From: Carex sylvatica
Lineage: Eukaryota > Streptophyta > Magnoliopsida > Poales > Cyperaceae
Reading direction: 5' to 3'
NCBI GenBank assembly: GCA_964058845.1
Contig: CAXKVR010000476.1
Coordinates: forward strand, 61,435-125,434
DNA length: 64,000 bases
Made by a program: the position numbers and the translations under genes. Shown here one piece after another: positions 21,607-32,835 of this stretch. The notes below the pieces were generated by a model, which saw only the letters and a list, made by a program, of their open reading frames with translations, made no database searches and had not been told where the DNA came from. How positions within the stretch are numbered: position 1 is the first letter of the stretch; every line of letters starts with the position of its first letter.

Positions 21607-24600
21607 ATGGCTGCCACATTAGCATCTAGCATTGTGTCCTCTTTGCTTCTTAAGCTCGGCGGCTCCATTTGCCAGGAGCTCGTGCAGTCGGGGTGTTTCA
21701 ATTTCAGAGAAGGGGTCAAAGACATGCGAAGCATGCTCACCACTATCCAAGCTGTCCTTGCAGACGCTGAGGAGAGGAGCATTCGTGACAAGGCGCTCTG
21801 CGATTGGTTGAAGAAACTCAAAGATGCGGCTTATGATATCGACGACTTGCTAGATGAAATCCATGGTGAGTTTGTTATGAGAACCAACAGGGTACGCCGA
21901 TTCTTTTCCTCTTCCAATCCGGTCTTGAATCGGATTACTGTATCTTGGAAAATTAAAATGCTGAAGAAAAGGTTGGATGAAATTGCTACTGAGAGGATCC
22001 AATTCAACTTGAGCCCGAGAAGCGGCCCGGCCACACAATTGGTGGTTGGGAACCGCGAGACAATCTCCAAGGTGGATGAATCAAAAATAGTAGGGAGAGG
22101 AAATGATAAGGAGGTTATTATGAAGATGGTGCTTGATACAACTTGTGAGGAGGATATTTCTGTCATTCCAATAGTGGGAATTGGGGGCTTGGGGAAGACA
22201 ACACTTGCTCAGCTGGTGTTCCATGACAAGAGAGCAAATGATGAGGTCTTCGATCCACGGATTTGGGTTTCTGTCTCCCAAAATTTCAAATTACAGACGA
22301 TTGTGGCGCCCATTTTGGCTGCAACAAAGGAGTCGTGTGATCTTAATAATCTTGAAGCAATCGCGGATTTTCTTTCACGTACATTCACGGGAAAGAAGTA
22401 CTTGCTTGTGTTGGATGATGTGTGGAATGAGAATCAAGAAGAGTGGGAGAGGCTAAAGCTTTTATTGAAAGATGGAAAGAGAGGAAGCAAAATCATTGTG
22501 ACAACACGGTACAAGCAGGTAGCGATGATGATGAGAACGGTACCGCCATTCTCATTGAGAGGATTGTCAGAGAACGATTGCTGGGCGTTGTTCAAACTAA
22601 AGGCGTTTGAGAAAAGGGAAGAGGAGCTTTATCCAAACCTTGTTGAAATCGGGCAGGAGATTGTTAAGAAGTGCGGGGGTGTACCTTTAGCAGCCAATGC
22701 ACTTGGAAGCATGCTGCGCTTCAAACGGGAACCTGTCTCATGGAAAGCTGTGAGGGATTGTGAAATTTGGCAGTTAGAAAATGATGATATTATCTTGCCA
22801 TCTCTAATGCTGAGCTATGAGCAAATGCCTGCAGATTTGAAGCAGTGTTTTGCTTATTGCTCTATATTTCCCAAGAATTATGAAATAGAAAAGGAAAAGC
22901 TCATCCAGCAATGGATTGCTCTTGGGTTTATCGATTCGGGGAAACAAACAAATTGGCCAAAGGAGGATAAGGGTAATGAGTACTTCGATCATCTACTTTG
23001 GATGTCTTTCATTCAGGATTTGGAGGACAACGAAAGTGCAAAATATGGTGCAAAATATGCAATACATCATTTGGTGTATGAGCTTGCTCAATCTATTTCA
23101 GGGGAAGAAGTCCAATATATAAGTCATGATGAACAAACTAACAGTGCGCTTGACTTATGCCGCTATGTTTCTGTGTGTAATGGTATAAATCAAGTTCCCC
23201 GCAGCCTATTGAAAAAGCTGCGTGCACTTCATTTCAGAGAAGGACCCCTGTATTCTAAATTTCTATGTCACTCGAAGTGCCTGCGAGTACTAGATTTACA
23301 TGGTAGCCAAATGAAGGAATTACCAGATTTTATCCACCCATTAAAACGTCTGAGGTACCTCGATCTGTCAACATCATCTGTCGAGAGCTTACCTAAATCT
23401 TTCCATATGATGCCCAACTTAGAAACTATTCATCTATCGAATTGTTCCAATCTCAAGGAGCTTCCTAGCTCAATCGGTATCCTCAAAAATGTTCAAAACC
23501 TGAACCTTGCAGCTTGTAATTTGGTCTCTTTGCCAGATTCTTTAGGAGGCCTCCAAAACTTGAAAATTCTTAACTTATCATCTTGCAGTTATCTCAAAGA
23601 ACTACCCGAATCCATTTGTGGACTCACAAAATTACAGTCACTTACCTTGGAGGCATGCAGTAATTTGTTGAGATTACCTCAATCTATTGGCAACTTACAG
23701 CACTTGCAGTGTCTGAACCTTTCACGGTGCGGCCTTCTCAACTCATTACCTGAATCATTGGGAAATGTCTTAGACCTTCTTATTTTAAATTTGTCACTAT
23801 GTAATGATCTGAAGGCATTACCAGAAACAATAGGCGGGATCATTAAATTGCAAAAATTTGACCTGTCGCAATGTAGTCGCCTTTTGAATTTGCCCAAATC
23901 TATTGGCAACTTAAGAGACCTTCAAATCTTAACATTTTCACATAATTCTAGTTTAGAGATACTACCATTGTCAATTGGGTATCTCGAAAACTTGCAAATT
24001 CTGAATCTCTCTATGAACCTTGAGCTGAAAGAGCTGCCCAATAGCATTGGTTGCCTCCGCAATTTAAGAACTCTGATCCTTTTTCATTGTTGGAACCTTC
24101 AAATGCTGCCAAACTCAATTACGTGCTTAACAAAATTAGAGACACTAGATCTTGTTGGTTGTGAAGAATTGAAGGAGCTACCAAGTGATATTGCCAGCAT
24201 GGTTAACCTCCGATTTTTAATCAATAACGAATGCCGATCACTTCAAGGACTTCCACTTGATATGAGGCTTCTCACTAAACTCGAAAAATTACCCCTGTTT
24301 ATTGCCGGTCTACAAGAGGTGGATAAATATAGTAGTATTGCAGAGCTAGAGCACCTAAACCTTCTAAGTGGTGACCTGCAAATCAAATTCCACGGGCATG
24401 GGAGGAACTTAATAAATGATGTGGCAAGGGCAAGGATTAATAATAAGAAAAAATTACAGTCATTGAAATTAACATGGCCTAGTAATGATATTGATATAGA
24501 TGAAATAGAGGTGCTGTTGGAAGCACTTGTGCCCCCACCAAGCTTGGTGGTTTTGCACATTGATGGATACACAGGCCGGACATTCTCAGGCTGGATGTTG

Positions 24601-25434
24601 AACAATTCACTTCCTAAACTTGTGAATTTGGAACTAAGTAATATCCCAAATTGTAGCTCCATTCCTCCCCTAGGGCAACTCCAGTTCCTACAGTCCATCG
24701 AGCTGAGGCACTTGACAGGTCTCAGAACTATATGCCTAGATTCTTTCGATAACAGAGAACAGACAGTAGTTTTATATCCATCTCTAAAAGAACTTCACTT
24801 TGAAAATTTGCCTAACTTGGAGAAATGGCCAACTGCAGTTACAACCAATAATGGTGAAGAAAGAAGTATGAAAGTACTCATGTTCCCAAAACTTTTTAAA
24901 GTAACGACAATTGAATGCTCAAAGGTGATGCCAGCTCCATGCTTACCTCCATTTGTATCAGATCTAACAGTTACCGAGAGCAGTGAGATGCTATCCTCAA
25001 GGGGACCAGCAGGGATGTATTCTTCATCGCTTCTGAGAAGATTGTGGATTAGAAACTGTGCTGTATTCCCGAACGGTTGGTGTACTTTAGAGTACCTATC
25101 AAAGTTGGAGTACCTGACTATTGAAAACTGTGATGAGCTGAAGGACTTTCCAGAAAGCATGAGGTTTTTAGTCATGTTAAAGAGGTTAAAGGTTGTGGAG
25201 TGCAACAATTTGGAAGGTCTACCTGAATGGATAGGTGATCTGGTGACACTCGAGAGTTTGGAGTTAATTTGCTGCCCCAAGTTGATTCAGTTGCCGCAAG
25301 GTCTACAAAGCCTCACTGCACTTGATGAAATAATTATTTCCAATTGCGGTGCAATACTAAAGGAGCGCTGTCAGAATAATACCGGAAAGGATTGGTTCAA
25401 TATTCATCATATTCAAAACATCTCCATCTCATGA
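21607..25434 (+). CDS. CC-NBS-LRR disease resistance protein (RGA-type CNL)
   Basis: A single uninterrupted exon of 1275 residues, an intracellular immune receptor that senses pathogen effectors and triggers defence. The start is the ATG in GTGGCCATGGCTGCC. Order: an Rx-type coiled coil (residues 1-140, AAYDIDDLLDEI in the EDVID position); P-loop GIGGLGKTT (191-199); kinase-2 LLVLDDVW (266-273), whose final Trp marks the CNL class; RNBS-B GSKIIVTTR; GLPL region CGGVPLAANALG (from 356); RNBS-D CFAYCSIFPKNYEI. Then come about a dozen very regular leucine-rich repeats of the LP.SIG.L..LQ.LNLS.C type, followed by less regular ones to the C-terminus. The usual MHD triad reads I-H-H (486-488, AIHHLVYELAQ), an uncommon variant at a regulatory site. 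It resembles RGA/Blb1-like proteins of full length. No frameshift or stop is seen; the effector recognised cannot be inferred. Confidence 0.95.
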   Translation: MAATLASSIVSSLLLKLGGSICQELVQSGCFNFREGVKDMRSMLTTIQAVLADAEERSIRDKALCDWLKKLKDAAYDIDDLLDEIHGEFVMRTNRVRRFFSSSNPVLNRITVSWKIKMLKKRLDEIATERIQFNLSPRSGPATQLVVGNRETISKVDESKIVGRGNDKEVIMKMVLDTTCEEDISVIPIVGIGGLGKTTLAQLVFHDKRANDEVFDPRIWVSVSQNFKLQTIVAPILAATKESCDLNNLEAIADFLSRTFTGKKYLLVLDDVWNENQEEWERLKLLLKDGKRGSKIIVTTRYKQVAMMMRTVPPFSLRGLSENDCWALFKLKAFEKREEELYPNLVEIGQEIVKKCGGVPLAANALGSMLRFKREPVSWKAVRDCEIWQLENDDIILPSLMLSYEQMPADLKQCFAYCSIFPKNYEIEKEKLIQQWIALGFIDSGKQTNWPKEDKGNEYFDHLLWMSFIQDLEDNESAKYGAKYAIHHLVYELAQSISGEEVQYISHDEQTNSALDLCRYVSVCNGINQVPRSLLKKLRALHFREGPLYSKFLCHSKCLRVLDLHGSQMKELPDFIHPLKRLRYLDLSTSSVESLPKSFHMMPNLETIHLSNCSNLKELPSSIGILKNVQNLNLAACNLVSLPDSLGGLQNLKILNLSSCSYLKELPESICGLTKLQSLTLEACSNLLRLPQSIGNLQHLQCLNLSRCGLLNSLPESLGNVLDLLILNLSLCNDLKALPETIGGIIKLQKFDLSQCSRLLNLPKSIGNLRDLQILTFSHNSSLEILPLSIGYLENLQILNLSMNLELKELPNSIGCLRNLRTLILFHCWNLQMLPNSITCLTKLETLDLVGCEELKELPSDIASMVNLRFLINNECRSLQGLPLDMRLLTKLEKLPLFIAGLQEVDKYSSIAELEHLNLLSGDLQIKFHGHGRNLINDVARARINNKKKLQSLKLTWPSNDIDIDEIEVLLEALVPPPSLVVLHIDGYTGRTFSGWMLNNSLPKLVNLELSNIPNCSSIPPLGQLQFLQSIELRHLTGLRTICLDSFDNREQTVVLYPSLKELHFENLPNLEKWPTAVTTNNGEERSMKVLMFPKLFKVTTIECSKVMPAPCLPPFVSDLTVTESSEMLSSRGPAGMYSSSLLRRLWIRNCAVFPNGWCTLEYLSKLEYLTIENCDELKDFPESMRFLVMLKRLKVVECNNLEGLPEWIGDLVTLESLELICCPKLIQLPQGLQSLTALDEIIISNCGAILKERCQNNTGKDWFNIHHIQNISIS

Positions 25435-25480
25435 AGGTAATAGTAATACTGTATTGGTTCAATATTCATCATATTCAGCA
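25386..25480. repeat. Short direct duplication across the NLR stop codon
   Basis: The 25-base block ATTGGTTCAATATTCATCAT followed by ATTCA occurs inside the last codons (25391-25415) and again 62 bases later in the 3' region (25453-25477). The stop codon lies between the copies. Confidence 0.85.
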
Positions 25481-25537
25481 CAGTCTTGTTGTAATAGTAA
25501 TTGTGTGTTGTATCAGATTAGTACATGACTAACGCCA

Positions 25538-26748
25538 TTTTTGGATGGAGAGTAGAGGGGAGGGAAAGAATAGATAGAAAAGTTTCCCTTGAATCGTGTT
25601 TGGTTGACATACTAAATAGAAGTGTTAAGATTGTATGCAAATAATAAACTGTGATACTGGTAATTATTCAAACCAAATAAAATACTGTGTTTAGTGCATA
25701 AATAAATCAGTAAATAAGTATCTGTCTCTTCATATGTCGGACGGAAAGACAACATTATAAAAATCTACTTATATAGTTAATTGTTTATTACCAGTATCAC
25801 ATCATTATAAATTTTCTCGAGTTAACAGTGATACTGGTAATTCTCTTCATATGTAGATTTTTAAAAGACAAATGATTTTTGTAAGTACATTTTTTTATGA
25901 AATGTGAAGTACAAGCCAACCCTCCTGCATAAATTCTTCTCTAGGTTTAGGTGCCTGTTGTAAATGCTGCTATATGCTGGCGTCAGGGTAGTATGGTAAT
26001 TCTTGTTACAGTACCTAAAAAGGTGTTGCATTGATGACTCTTTGGACCTAGTTTATGCATGCATGCTCTGATTAGGAACAAATTTTTTGGTCATGAGAAG
26101 TTCAACATGCATTTCTAGCAAGATCAGTTTGAGTCCGAAAAACAATTGATGTGTATAGCATTCACACAGAGGATGTACATAGCATATGTATATACCAAAT
26201 TAAAAATCAGTATGCATATCTAATTAGTCTAATAATTTTCCTTGCTTTTTTTTTTTGTGTGTGTGTGCAGACCACTCTTTTGGATTATATCTGCAAGAGC
26301 AAGGTACTTCTGTGTACTCAATAAGACAAAATTTATTCTTTTCTATATTAATTTTTCTTTCATTCAAGAAAACATTTATGTTGAAAGTAGAGATTTGTAG
26401 GTGGTGGCATCTGAGGCAGGTGGAATTATACAGGTTATTGGTGCATATACAGTTCTTGTATCAGTTGATGGTCAACGACAGTATTGTGTATTTCTTGACA
26501 CACCAGACCATGCGGTACACATTATTGTAAAGGGCATAATAGTCAAATGTACTAAAAATATTTAATTAACCTTCCATAATTTTAATTAACCAAACAAGAA
26601 ACAAGATGGAAAGGAAAGTTAAATTTATTTTCCCTCATTAATCATCCAAACATGAAAAGGCTAAATATATTAATCTCCTTTCCTATTCCATTCCATTCCC
26701 TTCTATTCTTCACCTCCCCTCCCTTTCTCTACTCTCCATCCAAACAAG
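25538..26748. mobile_element. Inverted-repeat element in the NLR 3' region
   Basis: The left end TTTTTGGATGGAGAGTAGAG, then GGGAGGGAAAG, is matched in reverse complement by the right end TTGTTTGGATGGAGAGTAGA. Both are followed by AGGGGAGG/GAATAGA/GGAAAG sequence and AATTAAATTT-rich interiors. The interior has no credible gene and contains a GT dinucleotide run (about 26255-26268). Target duplications were not resolved. Confidence 0.55.
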
Positions 26749-28510
26749 GTGCAAGTGAATATGTTACAAGAAACAGGGAATCTTTTGACAGATTTCCCAA
26801 CTATTGTAATGGTAAACATAGGAGCTGTGATCAACTTCCAACTTACATTGAATTCTTATCACCTATATTTTAAAGTTAATAGAGTCACAATTGTTTGTAT
26901 CACAGGGCACAACAGAAGTTTCAAGCTCCAAGTGAAGGCTTTTATTTATCCATGAATCAAAACCCTATATCACAAACAATGCACTGTAGAAATTACAACT
27001 TATACTGAAGAATCTATTCCACCAAGTGTCGGAGGCCAGTGATGATCGGAAAGGGTCAAATTGCGCCACTGAGTTCTTTTGTCATAATGGTCTGGGGTGC
27101 TGAGAGTGAATTTTCATGATTTCAGGGAGGATTTTGATTGAATTTTGTCAATTCCTTTTATTTGCAAAATCATTTCAGCGCATAGAACAGGTTTCTTGGA
27201 CAATTTACAAGGTTTGGAGATCAGATTAGGGTGCTGTCATGTGACTCATTTACTGATTCATTGCTATTGAAGTTAGTTAGAAGAATAATTATGTTTTAAT
27301 GGAATTGAGGCTTACATTGGATTATCTTATGTCAATCTATGATGTAGGAGCCTAGACTGGTTCATTTTTTACGCATTGCACCATCAGAAAAAGAGAAAGT
27401 TCAATTTACTGATTTTTATCAAAAGAAGAAATCTGATGCATTCAATATCTATCAAAATTTTGAATTTTAATCTAAATCTATGCCATAAAAATGTCTTAAA
27501 TCATTTAAGTAAGATGAAAATATGTATCTGTAAACGAATTAACCATTTATTTGAATTGGAATTTCAATTTTAGCTCTGGTCAACTATTTCAGTTGACTTT
27601 TGTTATGTATTTTTCAGATACATATTGGTTCGCCTATTTCTCCAAATCTGTTAATCCAAAAATTCTACAAAATTCAGTAAAAATACTTTTAACTATACTA
27701 TATATGCTGTGTAATTTTTAGAATGAAATTCAAAAGGGATAAATAGATTATTTTTTGAAAGAAATGGACAACAATGCCCCTATGTGAACATATTTCTTAT
27801 TCCAGTGATTTTTATGAATGCACTATGCTTATTACTGACCAGTGAGGTATGTGATACTATGAATCAAGCACAGGAAAGAGAAGCAAGAAAATCAAAAGAA
27901 ACATAAAATAGAACAAGGAATTCATCAAATTTCGATTAAGAAACATCATTTTTACATTTACTCAAGTTTACTTACACCCTTTTTTTTTTTAATTTCGTCA
28001 GCATAACGGCATGAGTTTGGTTTTTTTCTCAGTAACCCAGGGCTGAAAAGCCTAGGTCCATTGCTGGACTAGGCTGGACGCCCAAACTAGAGGTGAATAA
28101 TCCTCTATAAAGAGGTCCGGACTCTCGGTAACCTTTCTCTAGATTTTATCCAAGCCTAGTAGAGATGCTTAATTAGAAATACTGATTGTTCTTTGTCACC
28201 TTAATACGACATTTACTTGGGACTGCTAGCACCTACCTAAGCTTCTAGGTTAGGCACACACCCTACTAGGCTGATTAATAGTTGTTGCCAAATGGATATG
28301 AATGGTCTTGGATAGGAGTCATTGATTAATTTATTTTTCATTACATTGTTTGCAAAGGATTATATATATATAATAGTATCATGCCCGTACATTACAACGG
28401 GAACATATTATAAGTGACAAAAAAAACATTCTCATACAAAATGACATATTTTCAATGTATAACAATTTAACAATTCTCTTAATCATAAACGGAGCACCAG
28501 GACAACCACA
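26749..28510. other. AT-rich intergenic DNA, no gene recognised
   Basis: Open frames here are below about 75 codons and show no motifs. Near 28380-28405 there is a small palindromic word (GCCCGTACATTACAACGGGA) of a type common at ends of plant repeats. Confidence 0.45.
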
Positions 28511-28710
28511 TCAACAGTTGAGCAATAAATTTTCGAAGTTCTTTTCTTTACTTTGAAGCATTAAATTTAATATTAAGACAAGCATATAATACACACATTC
28601 ATGTTATATATTAGTCAACAGTTGAGCAATAAATTTTCGAAGTTCTTTTTTTTTACTTTGAAGCATTAAATTTAATATTAAGACAAGTATATAATACACA
28701 CATTCATGTT
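28511..28710. repeat. Tandem duplication of ~106 bp
   Basis: The block starting CAACAGTTGAGCAATAAATT and running to AATACACACATTCATGTT occurs at about 28511-28604 and again at about 28617-28710, with very few differences. No coding role. Confidence 0.9.
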
Positions 28711-29065
28711 TCCAATGTATAACGGAGTTTCATCAGATTTTGCTCTCAAAAAGTATGTACTGAACTCATTAGAAATTTCAAATTCAAGCATAACTACATT
28801 ATAATTACTCACGTCCATGTTTTCAATGTATAACATATCTTCTTCCGAAAGCCTAGATAAAGATATATTATTGGTATATAAGAAGCAATGAAAACTCAAA
28901 CCGAACTTTTAATGAAAATACTAATTTACAAGTATTGTTCTGTCCTTCCAAAAAGACAAATCCAAATTAGAAATCCAAATTCAAGTCAGGACAATCAGAG
29001 TATGTATACATCAAATAGATACTTGCAAAACCAGGGAATCACATTACTACAAGCATCTATTTTTT

Positions 29066-29545
29066 TTACTGGTAATAGAAGACAAATTTTTCCTGAAAAT
29101 TGAAGAGAGGATAAGTGTGCCCCACGTAAGACATCTGTTTCAGCCTAGCTAGATTAGCAAGTTGGTTAGCTCTTTGATTGCCCTTTCTTGGTATATAAAC
29201 ACATTTAAACTGGGGATGTTGTGACAACAATATCCCAGTCTGCACAATTTGCGAGTATGCCCTCCAGTCTGCAGCCTCCAAGTGATGCCACAAATTTCTT
29301 GTATTAAAGGTCGGTACCAGCAGCTCCGAATCCGATCGAAACAAGCATTCCGATATACCCAAGCTACATGCTGCCTGTAAAGCATAAAGAAAGCAATGTT
29401 TTTATGAAAGGCTGAGTCAGCATCCGATTTATGTATAATCTCATACCTTATGAGTTGGCCATGTTTTTCTATGAAGTATGCCGCCCCTCCCTTCTCAGGG
29501 TCTTTAAGGGACCCATCAGTCCATCAAGTGAAACTGTCAGATGGC
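29066..29545 (-). pseudogene. Decayed RNase H-like domain of a retroelement
   Basis: Read on the minus strand across one frame shift, the sequence gives TDGSLKDPEKGGAAYFIEKH, then ALQAACSLGISECLFRSDSE, then FKCVYIPRKGNQRANQLANL. These are the three landmark regions of plant RNase H-like domains of the LINE/RVT_3 type: the first catalytic Asp in TDGS, the Asp of SDSE, and the C-terminal H.PR..N..AD.LA block. In the last, the expected Asp is Asn (NQRANQLA). The frame shift near 29374 and the lost catalytic residue make it non-functional. No reverse transcriptase lies adjacent. Confidence 0.7.
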
Positions 29546-29559
29546 CATATGCAGCATGG

Positions 29560-29720
29560 TTACTATGTGCTTTGAAAATTCCTGTTCTTCTTATTGTTGG
29601 CGCGAAAGACGATAGCTGAACCACTGAATGCAACATGGTTACTATGCGCTTTGAAATTTCTTGTTCTTCTTATTGTTGGCGCTTTGAAATTTCTTGTTCT
29701 TCTTATGGTTACTATGCAAC
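29560..29720. repeat. Short imperfect direct repeats
   Basis: The phrase TTTGAAATTTCTTGTTCTTC, with TTATTGTTGGCG or TTATGGTTACTATG following, recurs three times with small changes. The array looks like slippage. Confidence 0.75.
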
Positions 29721-29829
29721 CTCTCTTCTATGCATTCCTCAAATGCAAGTTTTTTTTTCTGCAGCTGCAGCTGCTGCCAGTTAGACTCATAACATGGAGA
29801 ACAAACTGGATATGAAACATTATAGGAAT

Positions 29830-31575
29830 TAAGTAAACAAAAGCCGAGGAGTGAAGTACTTAGTAGCCCAATTCTTGCAGGAGAAAAAGGAGGCACACCA
29901 TCAAGGGTCTCTTCTACAGGGTCAGGTGCATTACGGATCCACCGGATCAGATACCCATTAAAGGCCTCAATAAAAGACTTTTGAGTCCCAATCTAATCTT
30001 CTAGATGGTGGTGCCATCTGGAAATTTCTTTCTCCAGTCGTAAGGTGAACCTTGCCACCGGCTTTGGATCAGATCGAATTCGGGGCTTTATGTTGCAGGT
30101 GTTTAGGCCCTTTATGGCTTTTAACTGCTTGTTTTTGGCAATAAAAAATGGATCTCCACATTCTGATCAAGCTGATACAGGAAAAGGAAAAAGAAAAAAG
30201 AGCAAGTCAATTGATTGGTTTATTTTATCTCAAATTATATTATTTTTTAAGTACCTTAAAAATTTACATGTATATACCCATCATATCTAATTTATGAAGT
30301 AAAATAATCCAAACTTAGATTATTTTCATTGTCCTCGCTCAGGGCTTCATATGTTTTGTGGTATATAAAATGGAAATTATTGCTTTGCAGGAGCATAGCT
30401 GAAGTTTTGAGTTTTTTATGGGTACAAGTGAAATTTGTCTTTCATAATCAAAGAGATTCTGATAGAAAGCTAATCTATTCCAAAGTTGATCCTTGGCGTA
30501 AAGTGTTGAGGTGTACTTAGCCTATCCAATCAGAGATTTTTTTAATACGTCCAGACAATTATAGGTATCAAGAGCAAACAATTCAATTAAATATTTAATC
30601 TACCAAACTGACACTGAGATATAATGTATTTTAGGATACCAGTTGGTTACTTGCTTAAATGAGCATATCTGTCAATATTAGGTTTATCCCAGCTTGCAAT
30701 CCATGCAAAAATTAAAATGGTACTATTCATTTTACCTCGTGGTAAAAAAAAAAAACTTATAACTACTGAAACTCGTCATCCATGCAAAATAATCGGTAAG
30801 GAAAGTGCAAAAAAAATTACAGCACCTCGACGGTTATGAAACTGCCGAAAGATAACCACTATTCTATTTTCTTAAAAAATATTGCAAACTTGTTGAGAGG
30901 TATAGATCACGCAAAAGTTTCTGGTAGTTAGGATACCAAATCGTATACTTCCAGGCGCATATGTGCTCACAATTTAATTAATAAGAAAGAGAAAAAAATT
31001 TGAAAATAAACATACCTTTGCACAAGTTGTGTGAGGTGGAGCTGTAGCTCTTCGTCCCGTATGTGGTGTATCCGACTTGAGATTGTATCAGCTGACCTCA
31101 TTACTGCGCTGATCCTATTGCTCTCTTGTGATTGCATCATTGACAGTTTTGATTACATTATAGTCTGCACCGTGATCATCCAAGCACTTGAGCCTTCGAT
31201 ACTTTTTCTCATATTCAGCTCAAAGCTTCTCTTCATCCTAGAATAATAACCTAAATTTATCTCAATTTTTTTGAAAGGGTTGTGAAAGTTTCTATTAAGG
31301 AGGGAAAAAAGACAAAAAGCTACCTTTACTTCATTGTATAATTTCTTTTCCCTCACATATAATTTGTCCAAAGTCAGAGAAAGGCTGAGAGGGGTCAAAC
31401 CGTTAATGCCACCATTGGCAGTGCCTGCAATAGAATTCCCACTTGCTTTTCCAGTTTTGCCCCTGGATAGATGCTTGTGAGGAAGATAAGAGTTGGGCAA
31501 TATGGGAAGAGGGTCCAAGATCATAGAAGAGATGGCTGCACCAACATTTACAAGAGATATTTTCATTGCTACCAT
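29830..31575 (-). pseudogene. DUF632-family (NRG2-like) gene remnant
   Basis: Minus-strand pieces occur in family order. First (31153-31575): LTLDKLYVREKKLYNEVK, the DUF632 LDKLY.WEKKLY.EVK signature. Next (31013-31250): EKKYRRLKCLDDHGAD and, in a shifted frame, SADTISSRIHHIRDEELQ, with in-frame stops. Last (about 29850-30050): LEKEISRWHHHLED, then a stop at a Trp position, then IGTQKSFIEAFNGYLIRWIR and TLDGVPPFSPARIG, the family's P-D-G-..PFSP.RIG block. Members such as NRG2 are plasma-membrane or nuclear regulators, some in nitrate signalling. The N-terminal DUF630 part, one middle exon and the C-terminus are missing, so no product is expected. It is either an old gene remnant or a transposon-carried copy. 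Confidence 0.75.
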
Positions 31576-32100
31576 TAATTGTAATGATGTAAAGAGAAAA
31601 AAAAAATGCTAAAAAAATATTATGACTATTGTTTACAAATTGCACAGAGGTCTCTCTTTCTTAATAAATAAAAAAGATCTTCGAATCATTGAAAGGGGAG
31701 AAATATTTTTCGAATTACTTCACAAGTTTAGGGCATTTGGGCAAATTTCACAAAAGAGATAATTTTTTGGACTTCAATAGCAGTCATAAGAAAAGGAGAT
31801 GGTTCTTTCTCATCTTCTGGTAGATATTTTTATTACACCCAAATATGGTCAGTCTCAGTACTGATACTTGCTCATTGTTAATTTGATGATATATCAAGGG
31901 GAGACGAACACCTCACCTGAGATGGTCCCGTGCTAAATCTTTGAGCTGCTAGGAGAAGAGGATTGAGCAAGTCGGTCTTTACTCTAGGATTTAGATTGTA
32001 TCCTTCACTTTTGATTTAAAAACCAAACAAAAAGTAAAATTGATCAGAAAAAAACTACAAATTGAATTTCGTTTAACATTGAAGTCGATAGAAAAGAAAT

Positions 32101-32340
32101 TTATGAGAAAACCTTGCGACGAAGGATCGATGCTGGTGCTGATGCTGAGGGGCGCGGGTCTGAGGCGAGAGAGCGAGAGAGAGATGGCCGAGAGCTTTTA
32201 GGGATGGGAGAGAGAGAGATAGGTTGGCGCGGGTCTGAGGCCAGAGAGAGAGAGAGAGAGATGGCGGAGGCGATTAGTTTTTTTTTTTTTTTTTTTCTTT
32301 CTTTGGAAGAAGGGATCGGGGAGGGGCAAAAATAATTCGG
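32101..32340 (-). other. GA/CT-rich leader-like region with internal duplication
   Basis: On the minus strand it reads as a CT-rich 5'-leader type sequence. The block GGCGCGGGTCTGAGGC(G/C)AGAGAG is present twice (about 32149 and 32227), each followed by a GA run and ATGGC(C/G)GAG, and a T run of about 20 follows. It may be the leader of the DUF632 remnant, but the link is only positional. Confidence 0.4.
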
Positions 32341-32835
32341 CGCCTCTAGTGAATGGACGAGCGTCCCAGCGAAATTTTTTTGACATCTGAGATTCAATCC
32401 GTACGATTAGGTATTCAGAACAAAAATATTTGTGATAATAGGTGTAGCAATACGTGTAACGGATACAATTTAAACTAAATGTAGGTTTCTACACATATAA
32501 AGAATGTATTTAATCAAAGAAATGTTGATTATTGAATGGGAGGATTTATATTCAATTCGAATTTAGATCAATCAATTCCAACTTTTAAAGTTTCTGTCAG
32601 CCAATTCAATTTAAGATGCATAATATAGATGAGAATTGCTACGTAGCCGTTTTAGTATTTCACAATTATTTTACCAGCCATTAGGCTTTCCTATAACACA
32701 AAAATCTAATCCAACATATTAATTTTCTCTATACACATATGGAGATGCACAACAACAAGCACTTACACAGTACACTCTCTATCTATACACTTGGCTAACC
32801 TATGGAGGATATCCAGATAAGCAATTGAAATTACT

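Noticed and set aside
21831..25280. Minus-strand open frames inside the NLR gene
   Set aside because: Shadows of the single-exon NLR; the LRR periodicity keeps opposite frames open.
30329..30520. Plus-strand frame after a TTTGCAG acceptor encoding RSIAEVLSFLWVQVKFVFHN
   Set aside because: Looks like an exon but matches no family I recognise, and no partner exon was found; too little to annotate.
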